64,000 nt of DNA from Massilia glaciei (lineage in GTDB: Bacteria; Pseudomonadota; Gammaproteobacteria; Burkholderiales; Burkholderiaceae_D), in assembly GCF_003011895.2 (NCBI RefSeq), contig NZ_PXWF02000019.1, positions 20,291-84,290 of the forward strand. The letters run 5' to 3'. The translations under genes and the position numbers were made by a program. Shown here in pieces: positions 48,896-58,386 of the stretch (positions are counted from its first letter, which is position 1; every line of letters starts with the position of its first letter). Under the pieces are notes generated by a model, which worked only from the letters and a program-made list of their open reading frames with translations, ran no database searches and had not been told where the DNA came from.

Positions 48896-50284
48896 ATGAA
48901 TGTCGTCATCCTCGCCGCCGGTATGGGTAAGCGCATGCAATCCGCGCTGCCAAAAGTGTTGCATCCGTTGGCGGGTAAACCGCTTTTACTCCATGTAATC
49001 GATACCGCACGTTCCCTTGCACCAAGCAAATTATGCGTTATTTACGGACATGGTGGCGCAGCGGTGCCCGCGCTCGTTAAAGAGCAGAACGCGGAGCAGA
49101 ACGCGCGCGGCGGCGTGGCCATCGACACCGCCCTGCAGGAACCCCAGCTCGGCACCGGCCACGCCGTGATGCAGGCGCTGCCCGTGCTCGACGAATCGGT
49201 GCCGACGCTGGTGCTGTACGGCGACGTGCCGCTGACCGCCGCCGCCTCGCTGCAGGGCCTGATCGACGCCGCCGGCACCGACCGGCTCGGCATTTTGACG
49301 GTGGTGCAGGCCAACCCGTTCGGGCTCGGGCGCATCGTGCGCGAGGACGGCCAGATCGTGCGCATCGTCGAGGAAAAAGACGCCACCGCCGCCGAACGCG
49401 CGATCAACGAGATCAACAGCGGCATCATGGTCGCGCCCACCCGCCACCTCAAGAACTGGCTGGCCGGCTTGTCCAATAAAAACGCCCAGGGCGAGTACTA
49501 CCTCACCGACATCGTGGCGCGGGCCGTGGCCGACGGCGTCGAGGTGGTCGGCGCGCAGCCGGGCGGCGAATGGGAGGTCGCCGGCGTCAACAGCAAGGTG
49601 CAACTGGCCGAGCTCGAGCGCCGGCACCAGCTCAACCTGGCCCACGCCATGCTCGAGCGGGGCGTGACCCTGCTCGACCCGGCCCGGATCGACGTGCGCG
49701 GCGAGCTCGTTTGCGGGCGCGACGTGACGATCGACGTCGGCTGCGTGTTCGAGGGCCGCGTGGTGCTCGGTGACAACGTCAGCATCGGCGCGCACAGCGT
49801 GCTGGTCGACGCGACCATCGCCGCCGGCGCCGTCATCAAGCCGTTCTGCCACATCGAGCAGGCGCTGGTGGGCGAGAAATCGGTCATCGGACCGTATGCG
49901 CGCCTGCGCCCGGGCACCGAACTGGGTGAGGACGTCCACATCGGCAACTTCGTCGAAATCAAGAACAGCCAGGTGGCCGCGCACAGCAAGGCCAACCACC
50001 TGTCCTACGTGGGCGACGCCACGGTTGGTTCGCGCGTCAACATCGGCGCCGGCACCATCACCTGCAATTACGACGGCGCCAACAAGTACCGCACCGTGAT
50101 CGAGGACGACGCCTTCATCGGCAGCGACAGCCAGCTCGTCGCGCCGGTCACCGTCGGCAAGGGCGCCACGCTCGCGGCCGGCACCACGTTGTCGAAGGAC
50201 GCGCCGCCGGGCAAGCTGACGATCTCGCGCACCAAGCAGATGACCATCGAAGGCTGGACCCGCCCGGTCAAGAAGCCGAAGTAA
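48896..50284 (+). CDS. glmU: bifunctional UDP-GlcNAc pyrophosphorylase / glucosamine-1-phosphate acetyltransferase
   Basis: The 462-residue enzyme makes UDP-GlcNAc for peptidoglycan and LPS. The start is the ATG at 48896 ([14 protein letters not shown]). The N-terminal nucleotidyltransferase domain has L-A-A-G-M-G-K-R-M and Y-G-D-V-P-L. The C-terminal left-handed beta-helix carries repeated hexads and the acetyltransferase region N-H-L-S-Y-V-G-D-A. glmS is 3 kb downstream on the same strand, so two steps of the pathway are nearby but not in one operon. Confidence 0.97.
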   Translation: MNVVILAAGMGKRMQSALPKVLHPLAGKPLLLHVIDTARSLAPSKLCVIYGHGGAAVPALVKEQNAEQNARGGVAIDTALQEPQLGTGHAVMQALPVLDESVPTLVLYGDVPLTAAASLQGLIDAAGTDRLGILTVVQANPFGLGRIVREDGQIVRIVEEKDATAAERAINEINSGIMVAPTRHLKNWLAGLSNKNAQGEYYLTDIVARAVADGVEVVGAQPGGEWEVAGVNSKVQLAELERRHQLNLAHAMLERGVTLLDPARIDVRGELVCGRDVTIDVGCVFEGRVVLGDNVSIGAHSVLVDATIAAGAVIKPFCHIEQALVGEKSVIGPYARLRPGTELGEDVHIGNFVEIKNSQVAAHSKANHLSYVGDATVGSRVNIGAGTITCNYDGANKYRTVIEDDAFIGSDSQLVAPVTVGKGATLAAGTTLSKDAPPGKLTISRTKQMTIEGWTRPVKKPK

Positions 50285-50308
50285 GGAGCCGTGAATAAAT
50301 AAGTGTGA

Positions 50309-50417
50309 CAATTGGGCGGCTCTGGCGGAATGCGATGCAAGGCGCGAGAAGGAGTCATAGCGAGCTATGGCGACGACGAACAACGCAGCAGCGCGCCCGT
50401 CAGGGCCGATCCAATTG
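50309..50417. repeat. palindromic intergenic element, copy 1
   Basis: An imperfect 109-bp palindrome. Its arms begin CAATTGGGCGGC and end GCCGATCCAATTG, and its core is CATAGCGAGCTATG (50356-50369). It follows glmU. Transcribed, it would fold into a long hairpin. Confidence 0.75.
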
Positions 50418-50503
50418 TTGCAGTTATTTTTAACGACTCCAAAGCCAAAGCCGGGGGCGGCCGCCTCAGAGGCTGAGAGTTTTTCTTGCGTGTCCGAGCA
50501 GGC

Positions 50504-50590
50504 CGCCAGAAAGCGGCAGGTCGAGGCGCAAAGCACAGCCATAGCGGGCTATGGCGAGCATTTGCAACGACGAACTGGCGCTTTCTGGCG
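50504..50590. repeat. palindromic intergenic element, copy 2
   Basis: The second element has the same design. Arms are CGCCAGAAAGC (50504-50514) and GCTTTCTGGCG (50580-50590), the core is CCATAGCGGGCTATGG (50539-50554), and GGCGAnnnnnnnCAACGACGAA follows the core much as in copy 1. The arms differ from copy 1 but the core is shared. No gene is seen in 50285-50633. Confidence 0.75.
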
Positions 50591-50633
50591 TGATGAGCGG
50601 GCATGATCGAAAGACTCTCAACCTCTCAGCCTT

Positions 50634-51845
50634 TCAGGCGGGCGGCGCCTCGGCGATCGGCAGCCGGGCCGCCTTGTAGGCCGGCAGCAAGGCCGCCATC
50701 AGGGTCACCGACAACACCGTCACCACCGCCATGAGCATGCGGTGCGGGTCGAGTTCGACCAGCATCGGCGTGCCGCCCGCGGCGGCCGCATCGGTACGCA
50801 ACAGCGTGATCCGGTTCACGACCCAGGCGCTGACGCCGCTGGCGACCACGCTGAGCACGATCCCGAGCGCGGCCAGCCACAGGGCCTCGGCCGAAAACAT
50901 CACATACACGGTGCTGCTGCGCATGCCGAGCGCGCGCATGGTCGCGATCTCGCGCCGGCGCTCGGTCGCGTTCATCGAAATGGTGAACGCGACCGTGGCC
51001 GCGATCACCGCGATGACCATCCCGGCCACGCTGTCGAAGGCGAGGTCGGACACCTTGCGCGCCTGCATGTACGCGACCGATTGATCCTGCCAGCCCAGCA
51101 CTTCGGCGTTGACGCCGCCCGCGCGCAGGAGCGCCAGCAGGGCGGTGCGGCCCTGCTCGAGGCGGTCCGGGTCGGCCAGGAACACCACGAAGCGTTCGGT
51201 TCGCCGCTGCGCCAGCATCTCCTGCGCCATGGCGAAGGGCATCAGCAGCGATGGCGCCTGCGCGGAGGACGGGTCGCCCTCGAACACCCCGACCATCTCG
51301 GCCGTGCGGGTGCTGGCCGGCGCCCCGGCGCTGACCGCGCTGAGCGCCACGGTGTCGCCGGCTTGCATGCCGAGCGCGCGCGCCTGCTCGCCGCTGAGCA
51401 AGACGCCGTTGGCGGGCGCGCCGGCCAGGTCGCCGCCAAGCGCCGGCAACGCGCGCGCCGCGGCCGGGCCGGCCGGCCCGACGCCGAGGCCGCGGAACAG
51501 CGCCGAGCGCTGGCCGGTAGAGGCGATCCCGTGCACGTTGGTTTGCGGCGCGACGTGCGTCACCAGCGCGCTCGCGCGCACCAGCCGCAGCACGCGCGCC
51601 GCCTCGTCGCGGTCGAACGACTTGCTTTGCGCGCTGCCGTCGCGCGCGGTGCCGGAGCGGAAGATGGCGAGGTGGCCGAGGCGCTCGCCGAACACGGCCT
51701 GCTGCTCGAAGCGGGCGCGCACGCCGCCGAGGTGGCCGGCGAACAGGTCGAGCACGCACAGGCTGGCGCCGATCAGCAACACGGCCAGCACGCTGCGCGC
51801 GCGCCCGAGCAATATGGTGCGCAGGGCGAGGCGTTGCGGGCTCAT
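50634..51845 (-). CDS. FtsX/MacB-like ABC transporter permease
   Basis: The 403-residue membrane protein starts at the ATG at 51845 (MSPQRLALRTILLG), which overlaps the TGA of the ATPase gene as ATGA. TM1 near residues 17-38 is followed by a large periplasmic domain and three C-terminal helices around T-E-R-R-R-E-I-A-T-M-R-A-L-G, the FtsX-domain coupling motif. Members of this family move lipoproteins, export peptides or act mechanically without transport. The substrate is unknown. It ends next to the palindromic repeats. Confidence 0.85.
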   Translation of the reverse strand: MSPQRLALRTILLGRARSVLAVLLIGASLCVLDLFAGHLGGVRARFEQQAVFGERLGHLAIFRSGTARDGSAQSKSFDRDEAARVLRLVRASALVTHVAPQTNVHGIASTGQRSALFRGLGVGPAGPAAARALPALGGDLAGAPANGVLLSGEQARALGMQAGDTVALSAVSAGAPASTRTAEMVGVFEGDPSSAQAPSLLMPFAMAQEMLAQRRTERFVVFLADPDRLEQGRTALLALLRAGGVNAEVLGWQDQSVAYMQARKVSDLAFDSVAGMVIAVIAATVAFTISMNATERRREIATMRALGMRSSTVYVMFSAEALWLAALGIVLSVVASGVSAWVVNRITLLRTDAAAAGGTPMLVELDPHRMLMAVVTVLSVTLMAALLPAYKAARLPIAEAPPA

Positions 51846-52612
51846 CGCGGCAGGCGCTGCGTGGTGCGCGCGCTGGCGGCGCAGGGGGCGCGCAGGCGCC
51901 CGGCGCAAAGTTGCAGGGTGCGGTCGACGCGCACCAGCTGGCGTTGGTCGCGCGTCGAGATCAGGAAGGCGGTGCCATCGTCGCGCTGGCAGCGCACGAA
52001 CAGGTCCATCATCAGGCGCGCCGCGCGCGCGTTGAGCCGGGCGCCGGGCTCGTCGGCGATGACCAGGCGCGGCCGCGTGACCAGCGCGCGCGCGATCGCC
52101 ACCCGCTGGCTCTGGCTGGGGTCGAGCCGCTTGGGATAGTGCCCGGCCTGCTTCGACAAGCCCAGCTGGCCCAGCAGTTCGGTCGCCAGCGCGCACTTGG
52201 CGGCCATGTCGGCCGGACCGGGCCGGGCCCGCAGCATGAGCGGCAGCAGCACGTTCTCGTGCGCCGTCAGCACCGGCACCAGGTTGCACGACTGGAACAC
52301 GTAGCCGATCATGTCGCAGCGCAGCTCGACCCTGGCCTGCTCGGACATCTTGGAGGCGAGCAAATTGCCGATGACCACACTGCCCTCGCTCGGCGTCTCG
52401 AGCAGGCCGACGATGTTGAGCAGGGTCGATTTGCCGTCGCCGCTGGCGCCGAACAGCGCCACGATCTCGCCGGCGGCGAGCTCGAAGCTGATGTCGTGCA
52501 GGGCGTGCACGCGCTGCTGGCCGTTGCCGAAGCGCTTGTGCACCCCGCTGAGGCGGACTAGCCCGGCTGGCGTGGCCGCGGGGGCGGGGCCGTTCCTCCA
52601 AATCGCATTCAT
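51842..52612 (-). CDS. ABC transporter ATP-binding protein with degenerate signature and H-loop
   Basis: The 256-residue protein starts at the ATG at 52612 behind GAGGAATC. LolD/MacB-type layout: Walker A G-A-S-G-D-G-K-S-T, Q-loop V-F-Q-S-C-N-L-V-P and Walker B L-V-I-A-D-E-P are intact. The signature normally reading L-S-G-G-Q is L-D-P-S-Q, the D-loop L-D is L-N, and the H-loop His is Arg (I-S-T-R-D). ATP binding is likely; hydrolysis is doubtful. It is coupled to the downstream permease by ATGA overlap. Confidence 0.85.
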   Translation of the reverse strand: MNAIWRNGPAPAATPAGLVRLSGVHKRFGNGQQRVHALHDISFELAAGEIVALFGASGDGKSTLLNIVGLLETPSEGSVVIGNLLASKMSEQARVELRCDMIGYVFQSCNLVPVLTAHENVLLPLMLRARPGPADMAAKCALATELLGQLGLSKQAGHYPKRLDPSQSQRVAIARALVTRPRLVIADEPGARLNARAARLMMDLFVRCQRDDGTAFLISTRDQRQLVRVDRTLQLCAGRLRAPCAASARTTQRLPR

Positions 52613-52713
52613 CGTGATTCCTCGCATCCACCTGCCGGCCCCAGCCGGGGCGCATGTGGCCCAAGTAAACACCGTTCATACGGGCACGCCGTTGCGCTTA
52701 CACAAGGGGGGCT

Positions 52714-53187
52714 TCAGACGGCGATGCGGGTGTCGAATTTGCTGCGGAAGGTTGAAAAATAGGCTTTCACATTGCGCACGTTGGCGTGCGCGGCGAACAG
52801 GCGGTGCGCCAGCGCGTGGTAGGCCGGCATGTCGGCGACCTCGACGATGAGCACGAAGTCGGGGCCGGGCGCGACCCGGTAGCACTGCAGCACGGCGGAC
52901 TCGGCGCCGGCGAGCAGCTCGAACTCGGCCATGCGCTCGGCGGCCTGGACGTCGAGCGTGATCTCGACGATCGCCGACAGCCGCGCCCCGACCATGGCCG
53001 GCGCCACGATGGCGACCCGGCGCAGGATCACGCCGCTGGCGACGAGCTGCTTGACCCGGCGCAGGCAGGTGGGCGCCGACACGTGCACGAGCTCGGCCAA
53101 CTCGGCGTTGGTGTGCGAGGCGTCAAGTTGGAGGGCGTTGAGGATGCGACGATCAAGATCGTCGAGTGTTGGCAGGGTTTCCGGCAT
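52714..53187 (-). CDS. Lrp/AsnC-family regulator
   Basis: The 157-residue protein has a winged helix (L-D-D-L-D-R-R-I-L-N-A-L-Q, A-E-L-A-E-L-V-H-V-S-A-P-T-C-L-R-R-V) and a C-terminal RAM domain. It is divergent from glmS and upstream of the ABC pair on the same strand, 101 bp away. It may control either its own promoter or glmS through the palindrome at 53223. The ligand is unknown. Confidence 0.9.
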   Translation of the reverse strand: MPETLPTLDDLDRRILNALQLDASHTNAELAELVHVSAPTCLRRVKQLVASGVILRRVAIVAPAMVGARLSAIVEITLDVQAAERMAEFELLAGAESAVLQCYRVAPGPDFVLIVEVADMPAYHALAHRLFAAHANVRNVKAYFSTFRSKFDTRIAV

Positions 53188-53222
53188 TCGACATGTCCAA
53201 TTAGAGAAAAAATAAGCTATTT

Positions 53223-53239
53223 ATGAAATATTATTTCAT
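53223..53239. promoter_or_regulatory. candidate operator in the glmS / Lrp divergent region
   Basis: ATGAAAT-ATT-ATTTCAT is a perfect 17-bp palindrome, with another ATGAAAT at 53252-53258. It sits 36 bp upstream of the Lrp-family start codon in a very AT-rich 175-bp gap. AT-rich partial palindromes repeated in phase are typical Lrp sites. Confidence 0.6.
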
Positions 53240-53362
53240 GCAATATATGCGATGAAATAATATATCAAAACAACTGCCATTTAGTTAGAAAATTTCATAT
53301 CTCATCAAGGACGATGGTTTAGCATGTGCGCATCGTGTAAAACAAATTGATAAGAGGTCTTT

Positions 53363-55192
<1,830 letters not shown>

Positions 55193-55220
55193 ATCGGCCT
55201 CCCGGTTCGCATCCTGATGT

Positions 55221-55280
55221 GCACAAACAATTAAGTTCAACACAAAACAATTAAGTCTGGCACGAAACAATTAAGTTTGA
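55221..55280 (+). repeat. three tandem 20-bp units downstream of glmS
   Basis: The units at 55221, 55241 and 55261 share CAMRAAACAATTAAGTYYRR-type sequence, with the invariant core ACAATTAAGT. They begin 28 bp after the glmS stop codon. The rest of 55193-55588 shows no gene I can support; a 67-codon minus-strand frame at 55293-55496 has no recognisable features. Confidence 0.75.
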
Positions 55281-55588
55281 CACAAGCAGACCTCACTGCA
55301 GTAGCCCATGTGTGCCCTGAGTCGGCCACGTGGGCATTTTTAATGCTGAGCTGATCGAGCGCGTCTCAGTCTCGTCAGCGATGAGCACATTACTTTCCAG
55401 TTCTTGGGCACGTAACACCCGAAACTTCATGCGGCCCGATGTCCCAGCGAAAACACTCCTGCGCTCAGCTGTGCCCGCCCGACAACGCATAATCATTTGA
55501 CCTCAGCGCCACACCATCGACGGTACGAAGCGCGCCCACGGCCGGCGTCAAAAATAGATTCCGACCGGCAATAGTCTGATCGATTGAC

Positions 55589-55981
55589 TCATCTATTTTG
55601 CCGCGCTCTCAAGAGCAAACTGATCATCGATCCGATTACATCTCGTTCGCTTTCGCTCAAAAGTCGAATATCATTGATGAGCTGAAGATCGCGTGGTTCG
55701 AAGTCGACGGCGTCCCCAAGGAAGTTGCTGTTTTCCCCAAATCGCAGCCATTGAGCCGAAACGCCCATCCATCGGGCAAGGATGTGAACCTTGTCTTGAG
55801 TCGGAATCGACTCACCTCCAAGCCATTTGCGAACCGCATGAATACTGACGCGCGCGCCATCCGCCCTAAGGTTAAATCCTCTTGTTACGGTAGCGACAGA
55901 GGTGCAACAATTTGCCGCGCGCAGAGATGCCTTTAAGCGCTCCGAAAAGTCAGCGCGTACTTGGTCAGCTGTAGTTCCCAT
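55589..55981 (-). CDS. helix-turn-helix regulator, phage-repressor-like
   Basis: The 130-residue protein starts at the ATG at 55979-55981, overlapping the stop of the upstream gene as TGATG. A helix-turn-helix lies in the stretch V-S-I-H-A-V-R-K-W-L-G-G-E-S-I-P-T-Q-D-K-V-H-I-L-A-R-W-M-G-V-S. It is followed by a short C-terminal helix region with S-E-S-E-R-D-V-I-G-S-M-I. This layout resembles small XRE/CI-type regulators carried by prophages and islands. It has more AT-rich codons than the chromosome around it. Confidence 0.75.
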   Translation of the reverse strand: MGTTADQVRADFSERLKASLRAANCCTSVATVTRGFNLRADGARVSIHAVRKWLGGESIPTQDKVHILARWMGVSAQWLRFGENSNFLGDAVDFEPRDLQLINDIRLLSESERDVIGSMISLLLRARQNR

Positions 55982-56343
55982 CACCGAGGGCCCCGAATTC
56001 TCGATTCAACGCCAAGTGTGCCTCCTCCACTTCGGCAAGATGACAGATCACCGAACCAAGGTTGCACGTCCAGACTAAGTATTTCTTTCAAGGCTGTTTC
56101 GATTTTCTGCTTTGAATGAATTCGGTGCGCTTGTGCGATAGCTATTTTCACCGCCAGATCTCGCCACGTATCTAAAGCGATTGCTTTTTCTTGGACAGCC
56201 CTCGGATCAAATGAAAAGTTGACTTGGACGCGCCCTTGCTCATCGGAAAGGCGAACTTGGCCAGCATCGCATCCATTTATGCTGACAGTCGCAACCATCC
56301 GCCCCAAGTGCTGAGAAACTAAGTATCGCGTATAGTTTTGCAT
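55981..56343 (-). CDS. hypothetical protein paired with the HTH regulator
   Basis: The 120-residue protein (MQNYTRYLVSQHLGRMVATV) has a beta-rich N-terminal half (V-S-I-N-G-C-D-A-G-Q-V-R-L) and a helical C-terminal half (A-L-D-T-W-R-D-L-A-V-K-I-A-I-A-Q-A-H-R-I-H). There is no signal peptide. Its stop overlaps the start of the HTH gene, so the two are co-translated and may act together. No family recognised. Confidence 0.6.
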   Translation of the reverse strand: MQNYTRYLVSQHLGRMVATVSINGCDAGQVRLSDEQGRVQVNFSFDPRAVQEKAIALDTWRDLAVKIAIAQAHRIHSKQKIETALKEILSLDVQPWFGDLSSCRSGGGTLGVESRIRGPR

Positions 56344-56489
56344 ATTCGCTCCCTACCAGAAGTTTCAATTTAGCAGAGATGCAGACGAGTTGCAAATACA
56401 CTAATGCTTCGAGAGGAGCGGGGAGAAACCGAGAAGGTGCGACGTAAGAAGTCGAAACCCCCGAATGTGACAGGAGGAATGACTATGGG

Positions 56490-56921
56490 TCAGGAGTCGT
56501 GGTTCGAAAAAGATTGGACTGTATTTCGAAATAGCTGAAATGACAAAGTTCTTCCGACCAACACCGATAGAAGGTCAAATAACGTTATTAGAAGCAGCAA
56601 GGTTTCCGGGCCAGTCTGCTCCCGGTCGCGTTCATTCGAATTCGATGTGTTCTCGGAATGCCGATTGCTGTGGCGCAATGGCAATTGAAAATTCAGCATC
56701 GATAAATCGATTCCTGAACGCTTGGCCGCGCGGTCGAGCAAAATATCAAACTCGTCTCTGCCTAGAATTCTCCTCATTCTGCTAGCCAGCCGATTTAACA
56801 GCTCCGAACTGGACCCAGGGATGGCATTGGGATCGTGAAAAATTATCTGCGCCATCAATTCGCAAATTTCTTCATGAGCAGTATCAATTGCGCTGGCGCA
56901 TTCCTTGCGGCTGAGCATCAT
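56490..56921 (-). CDS. hypothetical protein, island gene
   Basis: This is a 143-residue protein from the ATG at 56921; the next ATG at 56918 is better spaced from AGGGG and may be the true start. It is mostly helical with charged segments, and a hydrophobic stretch near the end (L-L-L-L-I-T-L-F-D-L-L-S-V-L-V) could be a membrane anchor. AT content is higher than in the flanking chromosome. It is separated by 146 bp from the next gene. No family recognised. Confidence 0.5.
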   Translation of the reverse strand: MMLSRKECASAIDTAHEEICELMAQIIFHDPNAIPGSSSELLNRLASRMRRILGRDEFDILLDRAAKRSGIDLSMLNFQLPLRHSNRHSENTSNSNERDREQTGPETLLLLITLFDLLSVLVGRTLSFQLFRNTVQSFSNHDS

Positions 56922-57084
56922 TTTCCCCTGCAATTTGAGAATTTTTAATGGTATCAAATTTCAAGCCTTATCAGGGGCGCGCCACAGAAATTCCAAGGAA
57001 CGCATGTTTAACCTCACTGTCGAAAGAGTAGATGCAGGACTAAACGGCAGCCGAACTGGACATTTTTTTTTCATTTGAGTATTC

Positions 57085-57345
57085 ATGAACTCCCAGTCGA
57101 ATTTCAGTCGGAATAGATTTTCGTACACGTCCATTACCCAGGAGTTTGCGGACCAAATTTTGCAATTTATGGCAGACGCACAGCGCCACAATGGACTTGA
57201 GGCACGCTTCCGTCGAGAACGTGCGTATGGGGCTTACATGTGTTGGCGCGCATTAGTCAGAGACGAAATTGACCCTGCCATCTTCAACGATGATGATTGC
57301 CGGCTAGAAGCTTTGCTATCTCTGCAATCGTTTGGGATGCAGTAA
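57085..57345 (+). CDS. hypothetical small protein, island gene
   Basis: The 86-residue protein (MNSQSNFSRNRFSYTSITQEF) is rich in aromatic and charged residues, with an R-F-R-R-E-R-A-Y-G-A-Y-M-C-W-R-A-L segment. It is the only plus-strand gene I can support in the island. The start has only a weak GAG ribosome site. No family recognised. Confidence 0.45.
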   Translation: MNSQSNFSRNRFSYTSITQEFADQILQFMADAQRHNGLEARFRRERAYGAYMCWRALVRDEIDPAIFNDDDCRLEALLSLQSFGMQ

Positions 57346-57733
57346 ACGTTCGATTTCAGCGGAGACGCAGCGGTATCTGGACAGTTCGTAGCGTTTTCAA
57401 TTCGCGCTTCCCGATTTGCAAATGCCGCTGATCTGCCGAGGTTGCCGTCCAAGGCATCAATCCAACTGCCGACCCTCGTCGCTCTTGCTATCGGCGTGTG
57501 CTCGCGAATCGGCGCCGCCATCGTCCGCTGTGACAATCGATAAGGCGCGCGCGTTGCATTCAATCCGTCCATGCTCTCGACCATCAGGATTTGCTGGCGC
57601 CGCGAAAGCTGGTGCTCTTTGGTGCGAATTTCGTGAGAGTCGCCAAGAATGACTGCACTTAGCGCTGACTGAAACCCGCGGCGTACATAAAACGGCCCCC
57701 TCGGAAGCCGTTGTTTTGGTGCCTACGAACCGG
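57346..57733. other. gene-free stretch with a terminator-like hairpin (57691-57712)
   Basis: AACGGC (57691-57696) pairs with GCCGTT (57707-57712) just past the end of the minus-strand gene at 57734, with a weak T run on the minus-strand side. Minus-strand frames at 57234-57584 and 57457-57744 overlap each other and may be debris of a decayed gene, but no homology is evident. Confidence 0.4.
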
Positions 57734-58063
57734 TTACAGCACACGCGTGAAATGCCCGCTGGCCAGCAGCGGCTCGACGTCCCCGCGCGCGACGCGTTGT
57801 AGCGGTTCGGCGCGCGAAAAACGATAGGTGGTACCGGTGACTTGTCCCACTACCCGGATCGGTGGGCTGGCCAGGTAGCGCAGCGTTACCTGGCCCAAGG
57901 GCGCGTGCGTGCCGGACCGGGGCGCCACGCGGGGTGGAGGGGCAGCCGGCTCGGATATTGTTCCTGTTACCCGACCGGGTGGCGGCACTGTCGCTTGGCT
58001 ACTGTTCGCATTCGTCCGGGGGCTGTTTTTCAGTTCCGCCCGCTTGCTGCCGCAACAGCTCAT
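57734..58063 (-). CDS. hypothetical small basic protein
   Basis: The 109-residue protein starts at the ATG at 58063 (MSCCGSKRAELKNSPRT) behind an excellent GGAAGGAGAAG site. The N-terminal C-C-G-S-K-R is followed by a Pro/Ser/Thr-rich linker and a C-terminal half with V-T-L-R-Y-L-A-S-P-P-I-R-V-V-G-Q-V-T-G-T-T-Y-R-F and a hydrophobic end. Its first 65 bp overlap the end of the DUF1360-like gene in another frame. Third gene of the cysteine-rich cluster. No family recognised. Confidence 0.65.
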   Translation of the reverse strand: MSCCGSKRAELKNSPRTNANSSQATVPPPGRVTGTISEPAAPPPRVAPRSGTHAPLGQVTLRYLASPPIRVVGQVTGTTYRFSRAEPLQRVARGDVEPLLASGHFTRVL

Positions 58064-58382
58064 GATCTTCTCCTTCCATGGGAAATGGCTCAATCGTTAA
58101 CGGTTTGTATCCGACCCGTTCCAGCAGGCAGGCCGCGCCGGACATGGCCAGCCAGGCGAGCACGCTTTCTTGGGTACTACGCCCGATCAGTATGCCAAAC
58201 GGCAAGGCGACCCACAGGCTCACACAGTAGAAACAATCCATCAGCTTCCCCAGCACGCCACCGCCGAGCGCCCGCCGCAGGCGCACCAGGACGTCCCAAG
58301 GCCCGTCCTCGTACGCCAGCAGATGGGCTAGGCGCCAGCTGGCGAGCAAGCCCAGCACGAAGCCGAACCAAGGCGCGTCCAT
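57999..58382 (-). CDS. DUF1360-like membrane protein
   Basis: The 127-residue protein has about three membrane segments. The motif L-M-D-C-F-Y-C-V-S-L-W-V-A-L-P is the DUF1360 hallmark (C-x-x-C-x-S-x-W), preceded by R-L-A-H-L-L-A-Y-E-D-G-P-W-D-V. Members are known as sporulation- or phage-linked proteins without a defined function. It starts 4 bp after the cysteine-rich gene stop and overlaps the next gene by 65 bp, so the three are probably one operon. Confidence 0.7.
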   Translation of the reverse strand: MDAPWFGFVLGLLASWRLAHLLAYEDGPWDVLVRLRRALGGGVLGKLMDCFYCVSLWVALPFGILIGRSTQESVLAWLAMSGAACLLERVGYKPLTIEPFPMEGEDHELLRQQAGGTEKQPPDECEQ

Positions 58383-58386
58383 TCGC

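Noticed and set aside
57234..57744. Two overlapping minus-strand frames near the island centre
   Set aside because: They overlap a better-supported plus-strand gene or each other and show no domain. Recorded only as possible debris of a decayed gene.
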